From the NCBI GenBank assembly GCA_024226455.1, contig JAAELR010000146.1:1-43840 (forward strand): a stretch of DNA of 43,840 bases. The letters are read 5' to 3'. Both the position numbers and the translations under genes were made by a program. This document shows positions 24,857-32,755 of the stretch, in pieces. Under the pieces are notes generated by a model. The model worked only from the letters and a program-made list of their open reading frames with translations. It had not been told where the DNA came from and did not search any database. Source of the stretch: Paracoccaceae bacterium. GTDB taxonomy: Bacteria > Pseudomonadota > Alphaproteobacteria > Rhodobacterales > Rhodobacteraceae. Position 1 is the first letter of the stretch; each line of letters starts with the position of its first letter.

Positions 24857-25753
24857 ATGCAACTGACCGTTGGACCGAACCAGTTCTTCTGGGACACCGA
24901 GCGCTGGGCTGCGCTTTATGACGAACTGGCCACCGCCCCCGTCGATCGCGTGGTGCTCGGCGAACTGGTCTGCTCGAAACGGCTGCCCTTCTTTCAGGAC
25001 CGCATCCCGCAGGCGATTTCGACGCTGGCCGAGGCCGGCAAGACGGTGGTGCTGACCAGCCTTGCACTGGTGACGCTGAAACGGGAACGCAAGCTGACCG
25101 CGGCGCTGCCCGAGATGGGGGTCGAGGTCGAGGTCAACGACCTGACCACGCTGGCCTACCTGCCTGAAGGCACTCCGTTCTCGGTCGGGCCGCTGGTCAA
25201 TGTCTATAACGAGAGCACGTTGGCATGGCTGGCCGGGCGTGGGGCCACGCGGATCTGCCTGCCGCCGGAGCTGCCGCTGGCCTCGGTCAGGATCCTTGCC
25301 GCCGCCGGGGCAGATCTGGGCGTCGCGATAGAGGTCTGGGGTCACGGCCGGGTTCCGCTGGCGATATCAGGGCGCTGCTATCACGCCCGGATGCACGGGC
25401 GCACCAAGGACAACTGCCAGTTCGCCTGCGAAGACGATCCCGACGGGCTGGACGTGCGCACCATGGACGATCAGCCGTTTTTGGCCATGAACGGCGTGCA
25501 GACTTTGTCAGACAGCTATGTCTCGTGCGTGCATCAGACACAGGCGCTGGCCGACGCCGGGGTCGCGGCGCTGCGTCTTTCGCCGCAATCAACCGGGTTT
25601 GCGAAGATCTGCGGGCTCTACCGACAACTGCTGGTCGGCACCGGCGACGCCACCTCTGTCGCCGCCGCGATCTGCGGAATGGATGAAAACACCCGGCTTT
25701 CAGACGGGTTCCTGACCGGCGCGCGCGGAGTGGACTGGTCTGGCACTGCCTAG
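24857..25753 (+). CDS. ubiV: UbiV, partner of UbiU in O2-independent ubiquinone hydroxylation
   Basis: A 298-residue U32-family protein. The E. coli UbiV cluster ligands are C39, C180, C193 and C197. Here C39 (GELVCSKR) is at the same position, and C174, C187 and C191 keep the C-x12-C-x3-C spacing, so a 4Fe-4S cluster is expected. The motif MQLTVGPNQFFW at the start and ISGRCYHARMHGRTKDNC in the middle are typical. It lies 4 bases after ubiU as the last gene of the ubiTUV operon. A hairpin follows the stop. No missing residue is apparent. Confidence 0.93.
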   Translation: MQLTVGPNQFFWDTERWAALYDELATAPVDRVVLGELVCSKRLPFFQDRIPQAISTLAEAGKTVVLTSLALVTLKRERKLTAALPEMGVEVEVNDLTTLAYLPEGTPFSVGPLVNVYNESTLAWLAGRGATRICLPPELPLASVRILAAAGADLGVAIEVWGHGRVPLAISGRCYHARMHGRTKDNCQFACEDDPDGLDVRTMDDQPFLAMNGVQTLSDSYVSCVHQTQALADAGVAALRLSPQSTGFAKICGLYRQLLVGTGDATSVAAAICGMDENTRLSDGFLTGARGVDWSGTA

Positions 25754-25768
25754 CCCGCCGGACCGTCA

Positions 25769-25791
25769 CCGGGAGGGTTTGAATCTCCCGG
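25769..25791. terminator. Bidirectional hairpin between ubiV and the alkB-like gene
   Basis: CCGGGAG and CTCCCGG form a 7-bp stem with a 9-base loop in the 53-base gap between two convergent genes. There is no T-run on either side, but the position is right for a shared terminator. Confidence 0.5.
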
Positions 25792-25806
25792 ACAACGACA
25801 GCCCAG

Positions 25807-26958
25807 TCACCCCGCCCCGGAGGGTGGCGGCAGGGTGCCGTTCTTGTACGGCCCCCAATCGTCGATCTCGGGATAGAACTGCTTGCGCCAGGCTCGGACC
25901 TTGGGGTTGAACAGCCGACGCCAGAGCGGCGGGATCATCGCCAGCGCCGTCATCGGAGGATAGCCGGTGGGCAGCATCGGCACTTCTGCCTCGTCATAGA
26001 CCTGCAGCAGCGGAAAGCGCCGCATCGGGTGAACGTGGTGGTCGGCGTGGCGCTGCAGGTTGATCAGCAGCAGCCCAGAGACCTGATGTGCACTGTCCCA
26101 GGAATGATGCGGCCTGACGGGCTCATATTTGCCGTCGCCCAGGTATTTGCGGACCAGCCCGTAATGCTCGACATAGTTGGTCAGCTCCAGCTGCCAGATC
26201 GCCACGATGGCCTGAAAGGCCAAGAGCGCAACGCCCAGCCAGCCGCCGATGATAAAGGCAAGCCCCACAAACGCCGCCTGCAGCACCAGGTATTTCCAGA
26301 TCGGGTTGGACAGGTGCCACGGTGACCGGCCACGCCGCGCCAGCATCGCACCCTCGGCCCGCCACGCAGAGCCGAAACCGGTCGCCAGAATGCGCGCGAA
26401 GGCGCGGTGAAAACCCTCATTGTAGCGCGCCGTGACAGTGTCGCGCGGGGTGCCGACATGGGGGTGATGCACCAGCATATGCTCGGTGCGGAAATGGCCG
26501 TAAAGCACCAGCGCCATCAGCAGATCGCCCAAGCTGCGCTCGTACCGGTTCGACTTGTGGAACAGCTCATGGGCATAGACGATGCCCACCGTGCCGGTGG
26601 TCACACCAATGCCGAACATGATACCGATGATTTCCAGCGTCGAGTGCGTGCCGACCTGTGTCACGTAATAGAGCGTGCCGAAGACCAGCACGAACTGGGT
26701 CGGAAACCAGATCCAGGTCAGCAGGCGGAACCAGAACAGCGCCTCGTCGGGCGTGTCGGGATCGGGGTTGCGCAGATCCTTGCCAAGCGCCAGGTCCAGC
26801 ATTGGCATCAACACCCAGCCGTAAAGCGGGATCAGCAGGATCGCCCAGCCGCCCTGCAGTACCGCCAGGATCACCAGTGGCACGAAGGTCAGTGTTATCC
26901 AGTAGGGCCAGGCGTTCAGCCGCCCCCGATCAGTGTCAACAACGGCGGCGTCGGTCAT
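25807..26958 (-). CDS. AlkB-type membrane di-iron alkane 1-monooxygenase
   Basis: A 383-residue integral membrane hydroxylase with about six hydrophobic helices. All the histidine boxes of the AlkB family are present: HELFHK, EHMLVHHPHVGTPRD, NYVEHYGL and LQRHADHHVHP. They hold the di-iron centre that hydroxylates terminal carbons of alkanes or other lipids with O2. AlkB needs rubredoxin and a reductase; none is encoded here. The second box has EHMLVHH where alkane hydroxylases usually have EHxxGHH. The ATG at 26958 overlaps the P450 stop (ATGA), so the two oxygenases are translationally coupled. The substrate could be a medium- to long-chain alkane, a fatty acyl chain, or a quinone or sterol-like side chain. 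Confidence 0.9.
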   Translation of the reverse strand: MTDAAVVDTDRGRLNAWPYWITLTFVPLVILAVLQGGWAILLIPLYGWVLMPMLDLALGKDLRNPDPDTPDEALFWFRLLTWIWFPTQFVLVFGTLYYVTQVGTHSTLEIIGIMFGIGVTTGTVGIVYAHELFHKSNRYERSLGDLLMALVLYGHFRTEHMLVHHPHVGTPRDTVTARYNEGFHRAFARILATGFGSAWRAEGAMLARRGRSPWHLSNPIWKYLVLQAAFVGLAFIIGGWLGVALLAFQAIVAIWQLELTNYVEHYGLVRKYLGDGKYEPVRPHHSWDSAHQVSGLLLINLQRHADHHVHPMRRFPLLQVYDEAEVPMLPTGYPPMTALAMIPPLWRRLFNPKVRAWRKQFYPEIDDWGPYKNGTLPPPSGAG

Positions 26959-28376
26959 GTTTTCGGTTCCTTCGGTTTCTCGGACTGGCGCGGGGTCAGC
27001 CGCAGCCGGATACCGTCGCCCGACCTGACGGTCAGATGGGCCACCGGCATCGGCACGTCGCCCGGCACTATATCAAAACGGAAGGCGCGGACCAGCATCG
27101 ACAGCAAAAGCGGTCCCTCGGCCATGGCAAAGGCGGCACCCGGGCAGACCCGGGGGCCGACGGAAAACGGGATATAGGCAGAGCGCAGGCACTCCTTGCC
27201 GTTCGGCGTGGCGAACCGACCGGGGTCAAACTCATCGGGCCGCTCCCACAGCCGTTCGTGCCGGTGCAGGTGCCATGGGCTTACGATCACCTGCGAGCCC
27301 GGCTTCACATCGCGGTCGCGGAAATGCTCGGGGCAGGTCGCCTCGCGCACATACATCGGTACCGGCGGGTATAGCCGCATCGCCTCGCGGAACACCGCCC
27401 GAGAGACGCGCAGTTTCGAAAGTGTCGAGAAATAGATCTTTTCGGGCTCAAAGGTGACCCGCGCCTCTTCGGCCAGCTTTTCCTGCCACTCGGGATAACG
27501 CGCCAGCAGGTAGAGCGCCCAGGCCAGCGCCGCGGCGGATGTCTCGTGCCCGGCCAGAAAGAAGATGGCCACCTGATCGACCATCTCGCCGGTCTCGAAC
27601 GTCTTGCCGGTCTCGGGGTCGGGGGTGGTCATGATCTTGGTGGCCAGATCGTCGGGCGCGGTGCCTTTGGCGATCTCGTCGGCACGCTGGCTGGTCAGCT
27701 GCCCGATCAGATTGCGGATGATCCTGGCGGTCCGCTTGGTCTTGCGGGAATGGAACCGCGGGAACCAGCGCGGCAGTGGCAGCACGGCGGTGATGTTGGC
27801 CACCGGCTGCGCCGCCTGATGCTCGCGGAAGGTCTCGAAGGCGGCGTTGGCGATCTCGTGCTCGATGGGCACCGAAAAGAGCGTGCGAAAGATCACGTCC
27901 ATCGCCACATGGCTGGTCTCGGCTTCGATCTCGACGGGCGAGCCGTCGGCCATCGCCTGCAGCCGCTCTACAGCGGCCACGCCGCTGTCCCACATGGCCG
28001 GAAACACCGTGCGCAACCGCCCGCCCTCGAATGCGGGGTCGATGATGCGGCGTTGGCGGGCCCAGGTCTCGCCATTGGTGATGAACACCGACTCGCCCAA
28101 CAGCGGCTTCAGCCCGACCCGGATTCGCTCTGACTTGGGAAAATCCATCGGGCGTTGCTTCAGGACCAGATCGATCAGGTCCGGGTCGTTGCACATATAG
28201 GACCGAAAGAACGGCGTGCGCATCTCGGCCATCCAGGCACGGTAGAGCCGCTCCGGCTGGGCTGACAGGATGTCCTTTCTGAACAGCCGGAAATAGGTCA
28301 ACAGCGAAACCTTGCCACTGCGGGGCACGGGCTTGGGGGGGATGTCGGGTGCACTGCTGGCGTTATCGTCGAACAC
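26955..28376 (-). CDS. Cytochrome P450 monooxygenase
   Basis: A 473-residue soluble P450. The I-helix motif is AGHETSAAALAWAL, the K-helix ExxR is in REAMRLYPPVPMY, and the heme-binding loop is FSVGPRVCPGAAFA with the thiolate cysteine at about 411. The N-terminus lacks a membrane anchor. The sequence resembles the bacterial P450s that are similar to eukaryotic fatty-acid hydroxylases rather than the CYP153 alkane hydroxylases, though I cannot place the family with certainty. It needs a ferredoxin and reductase not found in the window. It is transcribed first, ahead of the coupled alkB-like gene, and diverges from the FNR-like regulator, so regulation by oxygen level is plausible. Confidence 0.92.
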   Translation of the reverse strand: MFDDNASSAPDIPPKPVPRSGKVSLLTYFRLFRKDILSAQPERLYRAWMAEMRTPFFRSYMCNDPDLIDLVLKQRPMDFPKSERIRVGLKPLLGESVFITNGETWARQRRIIDPAFEGGRLRTVFPAMWDSGVAAVERLQAMADGSPVEIEAETSHVAMDVIFRTLFSVPIEHEIANAAFETFREHQAAQPVANITAVLPLPRWFPRFHSRKTKRTARIIRNLIGQLTSQRADEIAKGTAPDDLATKIMTTPDPETGKTFETGEMVDQVAIFFLAGHETSAAALAWALYLLARYPEWQEKLAEEARVTFEPEKIYFSTLSKLRVSRAVFREAMRLYPPVPMYVREATCPEHFRDRDVKPGSQVIVSPWHLHRHERLWERPDEFDPGRFATPNGKECLRSAYIPFSVGPRVCPGAAFAMAEGPLLLSMLVRAFRFDIVPGDVPMPVAHLTVRSGDGIRLRLTPRQSEKPKEPKT

Positions 28377-28445
28377 TTTGCCTCTCTGCCGGGATATGCC
28401 CGGGCCTGTTTTCGCCGAGTCTCGTTGCGGACCGGCAGCGCGTCA

Positions 28446-28459
28446 TTGTCGATCGTCAA
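28446..28459. promoter_or_regulatory. Weak FNR/Crp-type box in the P450/regulator divergent gap
   Basis: TTGTC-GATC-GTCAA resembles the TTGAC-N4-GTCAA form of the FNR/Dnr box with one mismatch. It is 69 bases upstream of the P450 start and 132 bases upstream of the regulator start. It may mediate autoregulation, but a single near-match of this size can occur by chance. Confidence 0.4.
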
Positions 28460-28591
28460 TTTCTGCGGTGAACAGTGTGTTGCCGTGGGGCCAACGGCTG
28501 ATAGGATGTGCATCAATCGACGACGGTCGGTCCCAGGCGAGGCGGGGACCAGAGCCGTTCCCGGTTTTTTACAGGAATGGCACGATCCCAG

Positions 28592-29308
28592 ATGACCAAA
28601 AACGCAGATCCGACCCATCCCTGCGGCAAATGCGCCTTCTATTCTGACAGCGTCTGGCAACCGGCAGAGCCCGGTTCTGTCTCTGTCCTTGCCGCCGGAT
28701 TCTCGCGCCAGGAACTGGAGGTCGGGCAAGACCTGTTCGAGCAAGACGCCGAGAACCGTGCCGTATACTGCGTCTCTCGGGGGTTGATCGGGCTGCGGAC
28801 CCACCATTCCAACGGAAAATCCACCCTGCTGCGGCTCGCCTATCCCGGAGAGATCGTCGGTTTTCGGTCATTTCTAGGCAGCGGTCGTCACCAGACCGAA
28901 GCCCGTGCCCTGTTGCCGTCACGGATCTGTACCGTGGTCAGACGCGACGCGAACCGGATCGTACACGACAACCCCTCGGTGCTGGCCCGTCTGATGGACC
29001 GCTGTGTTGCAGAGATCGATCGCAGCCACGAGCGGATCATCGCCACCGCCACCACATCGAACAAGCAAAGACTGTCGGCCCTGCTGCTACGTCTCATGGG
29101 GCATTTCGGTGAACAGGACGGAGACAGCTTCGAGATGCGGCTGCCGCTGTCACGTTCGGATCTGGCCGACCTGATCGGGGTTCAGCCTGAAACCATGTCA
29201 CGGCTGGTCAAACGACTGCAGAACGACGGGAACTTCTCGTTTTCCGGGCGCGGCGTCTGGATCACCCCGGGCCGGTTGACCGAAGAAATACTGGCCAGGC
29301 GGTCGTGA
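28592..29308 (+). CDS. FNR-like Crp/Fnr-family regulator with a non-canonical cysteine set
   Basis: A 238-residue Crp/Fnr regulator. The cyclic-nucleotide-binding-like domain (about 30-140) is followed by a dimer helix and a C-terminal winged helix with the recognition helix VQPETMSRLVKRL. That E-x2-SR pattern is the one E. coli FNR uses to read TTGAT. E. coli FNR holds 4Fe-4S with C20, C23, C29 and C122. Here C11 and C14 (HPCGKC) and C113 (SRICTV) align, but the C29 position is Ser20; C60 (AVYCVSRG) is an extra cysteine. The start is uncertain: ATG 28592 is chosen, ATG 28577 is directly adjacent to AGGA. It probably controls the ubi operons and perhaps the P450-alkB pair. Confidence 0.85.
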   Translation: MTKNADPTHPCGKCAFYSDSVWQPAEPGSVSVLAAGFSRQELEVGQDLFEQDAENRAVYCVSRGLIGLRTHHSNGKSTLLRLAYPGEIVGFRSFLGSGRHQTEARALLPSRICTVVRRDANRIVHDNPSVLARLMDRCVAEIDRSHERIIATATTSNKQRLSALLLRLMGHFGEQDGDSFEMRLPLSRSDLADLIGVQPETMSRLVKRLQNDGNFSFSGRGVWITPGRLTEEILARRS

Positions 29309-29461
29309 TCCCCTGATATTAGCAGATGCTCTGGCCCGCTTTGCAATGTGTCGCCAGTGGAAACAATCCTGCCCGGCCACGTCGATTGTGGAGGGGCGGT
29401 TGTGTTGCAGGCGGTGCGGGACAGATTCTGCGGTGCTTTGCCGGGTCCAGGCAGACACGGC

Positions 29462-30682
29462 TCAGCGGGCCGGCTTTTTCAATGCCGCGTCGGCCGCAGG
29501 CCGGCCCACAGCCACCAGGCGCGCCATCTGCTGCATCCGTGCGCCGGCATGGCGAAAGAACATGGTGTAGGATTCGCAGAAATAGTTGTGCCCGCCCTCG
29601 CCGCCTCGCGACGGCAGGAACCGGTGTTTCGGGCAGCCGCCGTTGCAGGCAAAGCGGAAATCGCACGCCCGGCACTGCGCCGTCAGCCGGTCGGTCTTGT
29701 CGCGCCCGAACTGCGCCTGCCGGTCGGACCAGACCATGTCGCGCAGCGGGGTTCCGGTGATGTTGCCCAGCCGGTATTCGGGATAGACATAGTGATCGCA
29801 GGAATAGAGATCGCCGTTATGCTCCAGCGCCAGCCCGTTGCCGCAGGTCTCGCCAAAAACGCATAGCGGCGACGGCATCCCGGACCAGAGCGCAAGCTGG
29901 GTGTCGAAGTATTGCACAAAGACCTTGCCGATATCCTTGCGAAACCAGGTGTCGAAGATATCGCACAGGAACTTGCCATAAGCGCGCGGCGTGACCGACC
30001 AGTTTGTCACCGCAAGCCCCGGGTCCATGTCCACCTGCGGCGCGCCTCCCAGGTGTTCGCCATCGGCAGAGCGTTCCACGATCGGGATGAACTGCATGTA
30101 CTCCAAGCCCAGCCCTTTGAGGAACCGGTAGATCTCTTTGCCCTTGCCGGCGTTCTGCCGCTGCACCACGGTCAAGCCATTGTGTTCGACCTCGTGCTCT
30201 TGCAGAATACCGAGCCCGCGCATGACCGCGTCAAAGGTCGGCCGCCCCGCGCGGTCAACACGATAGCGGTCGTGGATGTGCCGGGGGCCGTCAATACTGA
30301 TCCCGACCAGGAACTCGTTATCCTTCAGAAACCGCCCCCATCCGTCGTCCAGCAGCATGCCGTTGGTCTGCAGCGCGTTCATCACGCTGGTGCCCTCGGG
30401 CAGGTATTTATGCTGCAGCGCTACGATGGCCTCGAAGTACGGCACGCCCAGAATGGTCGGCTCGCCGCCCTGCCAGGCAAAGATCACCTCTTTCATCCCG
30501 GCCTCGACGCTGGCCTCTATCAGGCTGCGGATATAGGTCTCCAGCACATCCGGCGCCATCCGCAACTGCTTTGCACCCGGGTAAAGCGCCTCTTTTTCCA
30601 GGTAGTAGCAGTATTTGCAGTCGATATTGCAGCGCGGTCCAATCGGCTTGGTCATCACGTTGAAAGGCGCGGGGAGACGCAT
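29462..30682 (-). CDS. Radical SAM/SPASM enzyme of the anaerobic sulfatase-maturase family
   Basis: A 406-residue radical SAM protein. The cluster motif CNIDCKYCYYLEKE (C-x3-C-x2-C) near residue 18-25 and FAWQGGEPTILG are those of anSME, which converts an active-site Cys or Ser of sulfatases into formylglycine. The C-terminal SPASM region has further cysteines: CVFGETC, CDHYVYPEYRLGNI, CRACDFRFACNGGCPKHRF and FFCESY, enough for two auxiliary clusters. No sulfatase gene is in the window, so the target is elsewhere or is another protein. It converges on the FNR-like gene. The ATG at 30682 has only a weak ribosome site. The enzyme would work best when oxygen is low. Confidence 0.9.
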   Translation of the reverse strand: MRLPAPFNVMTKPIGPRCNIDCKYCYYLEKEALYPGAKQLRMAPDVLETYIRSLIEASVEAGMKEVIFAWQGGEPTILGVPYFEAIVALQHKYLPEGTSVMNALQTNGMLLDDGWGRFLKDNEFLVGISIDGPRHIHDRYRVDRAGRPTFDAVMRGLGILQEHEVEHNGLTVVQRQNAGKGKEIYRFLKGLGLEYMQFIPIVERSADGEHLGGAPQVDMDPGLAVTNWSVTPRAYGKFLCDIFDTWFRKDIGKVFVQYFDTQLALWSGMPSPLCVFGETCGNGLALEHNGDLYSCDHYVYPEYRLGNITGTPLRDMVWSDRQAQFGRDKTDRLTAQCRACDFRFACNGGCPKHRFLPSRGGEGGHNYFCESYTMFFRHAGARMQQMARLVAVGRPAADAALKKPAR

Positions 30683-30893
30683 CGACAGGGTCCCGAGGTT
30701 TGTTATGCTGAGGCAAATAGCGAAACGGTGCGCCAGACCGGTGGCCGCGACCGCCAGCCCCAGCCTCTACCGGCTGCAGTGAAGGTGATCAAGGCGTCGC
30801 TCGCCTTGTGTATCCCGGCTGTGCGTTCGTAAGACCGTATCCGCCGGTTCCCTTGGGTTGCGACCGGTACCGGGGGCAGAGCATGGGTTGGTT

Positions 30894-31805
30894 TCAGCCG
30901 TCCGGCGGTGGGGCAACGGGGGGCAGTGTCTTCAGGTAGGCAGCAATCGCGTAAAGATCGCTTTCGGGCAGATGCGCCAGGCTGGCGCGCACCGCGTCCA
31001 TGCCCTCGTCGTCTTCGCCGGGCGGACCGGCGGGGCGCAGCGCCTCGACGATCTCGGCCGGGCTCCGGTCGCCCAGCCCGTGCTCATGCGGGGTGAGGTT
31101 GGGCGCAAAGCCGCTTTCGTCCGGCATCTCGGCGCCACCGAGCCAAAGGCCGGTACGCGGACCGCCAAGCCCGGTGCGCGGCGTGTGGCAACTGCCGCAA
31201 TGGCCCGGCCCTTCGGCAAGGTATTGCCCGCGCGCCACCTCCGGCGTGGCATTCCGCAGGGCAACAGCCGGGCCGGGCCGAAGATAGAGCCGCTGCCAGA
31301 GCCGTGCCGCGATGCCTTGGCCCACCGGAATGGCCAGGCGGCTTGCGGCGACCTGGTTGGTGACGGGAGGCAAAGATGCGAGATAGGCTTGAAGATCGGC
31401 GATGTCGCGGTCGGACATCCTTGTGTAAGACGGGTAGGGAAAGGCCGGGTAATAGGCCCGGCCGTCAGGTGCGATCCCCCGGCGCATGGCGCGGGCGAAA
31501 TCAGCCCGCGACCAAGCGCCGATGCCGGTTGCCGGATCGGATGAGATATTGGGCGCGCGAAACACCCCCAGGGACGTCCGTAGCACCCGCCCGCCGCCAA
31601 GCACCGGCGTTCTGGCTATCAACTGCCCCGGGCTGGCGTGGCAAGAGGCGCAACCCCCGGCATGGAACACCGCCCGCCCGTTTTCAAGCGAGACCGGGCC
31701 CGCAGGGACGGGCTGCATTTCGACACCGGTACCGGGGCTCTGACAGGCTCCCAAAACCAGCAGGCCAAGAGCCGCCAGCCTGCGCATTGCGCCGCGCTTG
31801 CCCAT
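30894..31805 (-). CDS. Diheme c-type cytochrome, predicted lipoprotein
   Basis: A 303-residue exported protein. With the ATG at 31805 the N-terminus is a lipoprotein signal, LAALGLLVLGAC, with lipidated Cys21; an internal ATG at 31787 would give the same mature protein. Two heme c motifs, CASCH and CGSCH, lie in two cytochrome c domains, with distal methionines possible in the SYTRM and GGAEM regions. The organisation resembles the cytochrome c subunits of PQQ or flavin dehydrogenases. No such dehydrogenase lies nearby. The start is 4 bases after the stop of the beta-barrel gene, so both are probably co-transcribed. It may carry electrons in the periplasm, anchored to a membrane. Confidence 0.85.
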   Translation of the reverse strand: MGKRGAMRRLAALGLLVLGACQSPGTGVEMQPVPAGPVSLENGRAVFHAGGCASCHASPGQLIARTPVLGGGRVLRTSLGVFRAPNISSDPATGIGAWSRADFARAMRRGIAPDGRAYYPAFPYPSYTRMSDRDIADLQAYLASLPPVTNQVAASRLAIPVGQGIAARLWQRLYLRPGPAVALRNATPEVARGQYLAEGPGHCGSCHTPRTGLGGPRTGLWLGGAEMPDESGFAPNLTPHEHGLGDRSPAEIVEALRPAGPPGEDDEGMDAVRASLAHLPESDLYAIAAYLKTLPPVAPPPDG

Positions 31806-31809
31806 GCCG

Positions 31810-32517
31810 CTAGCGGCGGTTGAACGTGTAGTTGACGCCGAAGGCGATCTGCCTGCTGAGAATATCCGTCGAGACAGATCCGCCGCCGTCCAGATCTGCA
31901 TCGATCCAGAACTTGGCGAACTTGACCTCGCCGAAGACGCTCCAGCGGTCATTGACCCGGTGTTCCAGCCCGAACAGCACCTGTGCCGCCGGTCCGCCGA
32001 ACTGATAGCGTGAGGTGTCGCTGGTGCCGGCGGTGTTCGTCACCTCGACATGCGGCATGGTGATGCCGATCCCGATCCCGGCATAGGGCGTAAACGGGCT
32101 GTCGTTCAGATGGCGGTAGTGCAGGTTGCCGGTCAGCATGTTGACGCCGTCGGTGAATTCCAGCGTGGTGAACCCCGCCGGCAGTGGGCCAGCGGCGATC
32201 TTGGCGTGAACGTTGTCGATCGCCAGGCCCCAGTTCGGGTGCTGATCGAGCCACCAGGTTGCCCGCATGCCGAAATAGGGTGGCATCTTGAAGGTTTCTC
32301 CGTCCCAGGCGACCGATGTCGACTGCGGACCGCCGCCCAGGTTGAAATCGTAATCGACAACCGAGTCCGGAGAGGCGTTTGCGCCCAGGTAGAAGGAAAG
32401 CACCGCCTCGGCGGCGGCTGGCCGGGCCATGGGCAGGGTGACCGCAACGGCGGAGGCCAGCAGCACGAGACCGGCAGTTGCAGCGCGGCAAAGAAGATTG
32501 GAGAGGCTGTTTTTCAT
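31810..32517 (-). CDS. Outer-membrane beta-barrel protein (OmpW/porin-like)
   Basis: A 235-residue protein with a signal peptide of about 36 residues (ending ARPAAAEA). The mature part has alternating aromatic and hydrophobic residues that suit an 8-stranded barrel: VLSFYLGANASPDS, YFGMRATWWLD, YAGIGIGITMPHVEV, VFGEVKFAKFWID. It ends AFGVNYTFNRR, close to the usual terminal aromatic signature. The function is not recognisable; related lipid A-modifying or OmpW-like proteins exist. It is 4 bases upstream of a diheme cytochrome gene, so a link to extracytoplasmic electron transfer is possible but unproven. Confidence 0.8.
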   Translation of the reverse strand: MKNSLSNLLCRAATAGLVLLASAVAVTLPMARPAAAEAVLSFYLGANASPDSVVDYDFNLGGGPQSTSVAWDGETFKMPPYFGMRATWWLDQHPNWGLAIDNVHAKIAAGPLPAGFTTLEFTDGVNMLTGNLHYRHLNDSPFTPYAGIGIGITMPHVEVTNTAGTSDTSRYQFGGPAAQVLFGLEHRVNDRWSVFGEVKFAKFWIDADLDGGGSVSTDILSRQIAFGVNYTFNRR

Positions 32518-32755
32518 GTGGAGGCCCTGACTGGTTCCGAACGCATGACCCGGATTGTTCCCGGTGCCAGACGATACACCCCGTACATCCGCAATGGAAG
32601 TCTATTCAGCACACCGACACTCCCCTGTGTTTGGGGTTGCACCGATTGTGCCCCTGATAGGCGGGTTTTGGCGCGGGTCAATTGCTCCTGTGACCGGCTG
32701 AGAATTGGGAACGCAACTGTTCTTGCGAGCCGGTCGCGCCCGACCGCACCCGCTG

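Noticed and set aside
25807-28376. Reading the AlkB/P450 pair as a standard alkane-degradation operon
   Set aside because: No rubredoxin, ferredoxin, reductase, alcohol or aldehyde dehydrogenase is linked. The context points to oxygen-level regulation instead, so only the enzyme families are called.
30870-30885. A CCGGTACCGG palindrome in the gap upstream of the sulfatase-maturase-type gene
   Set aside because: Short, isolated, not near a regulator gene, and without a loop for a hairpin.
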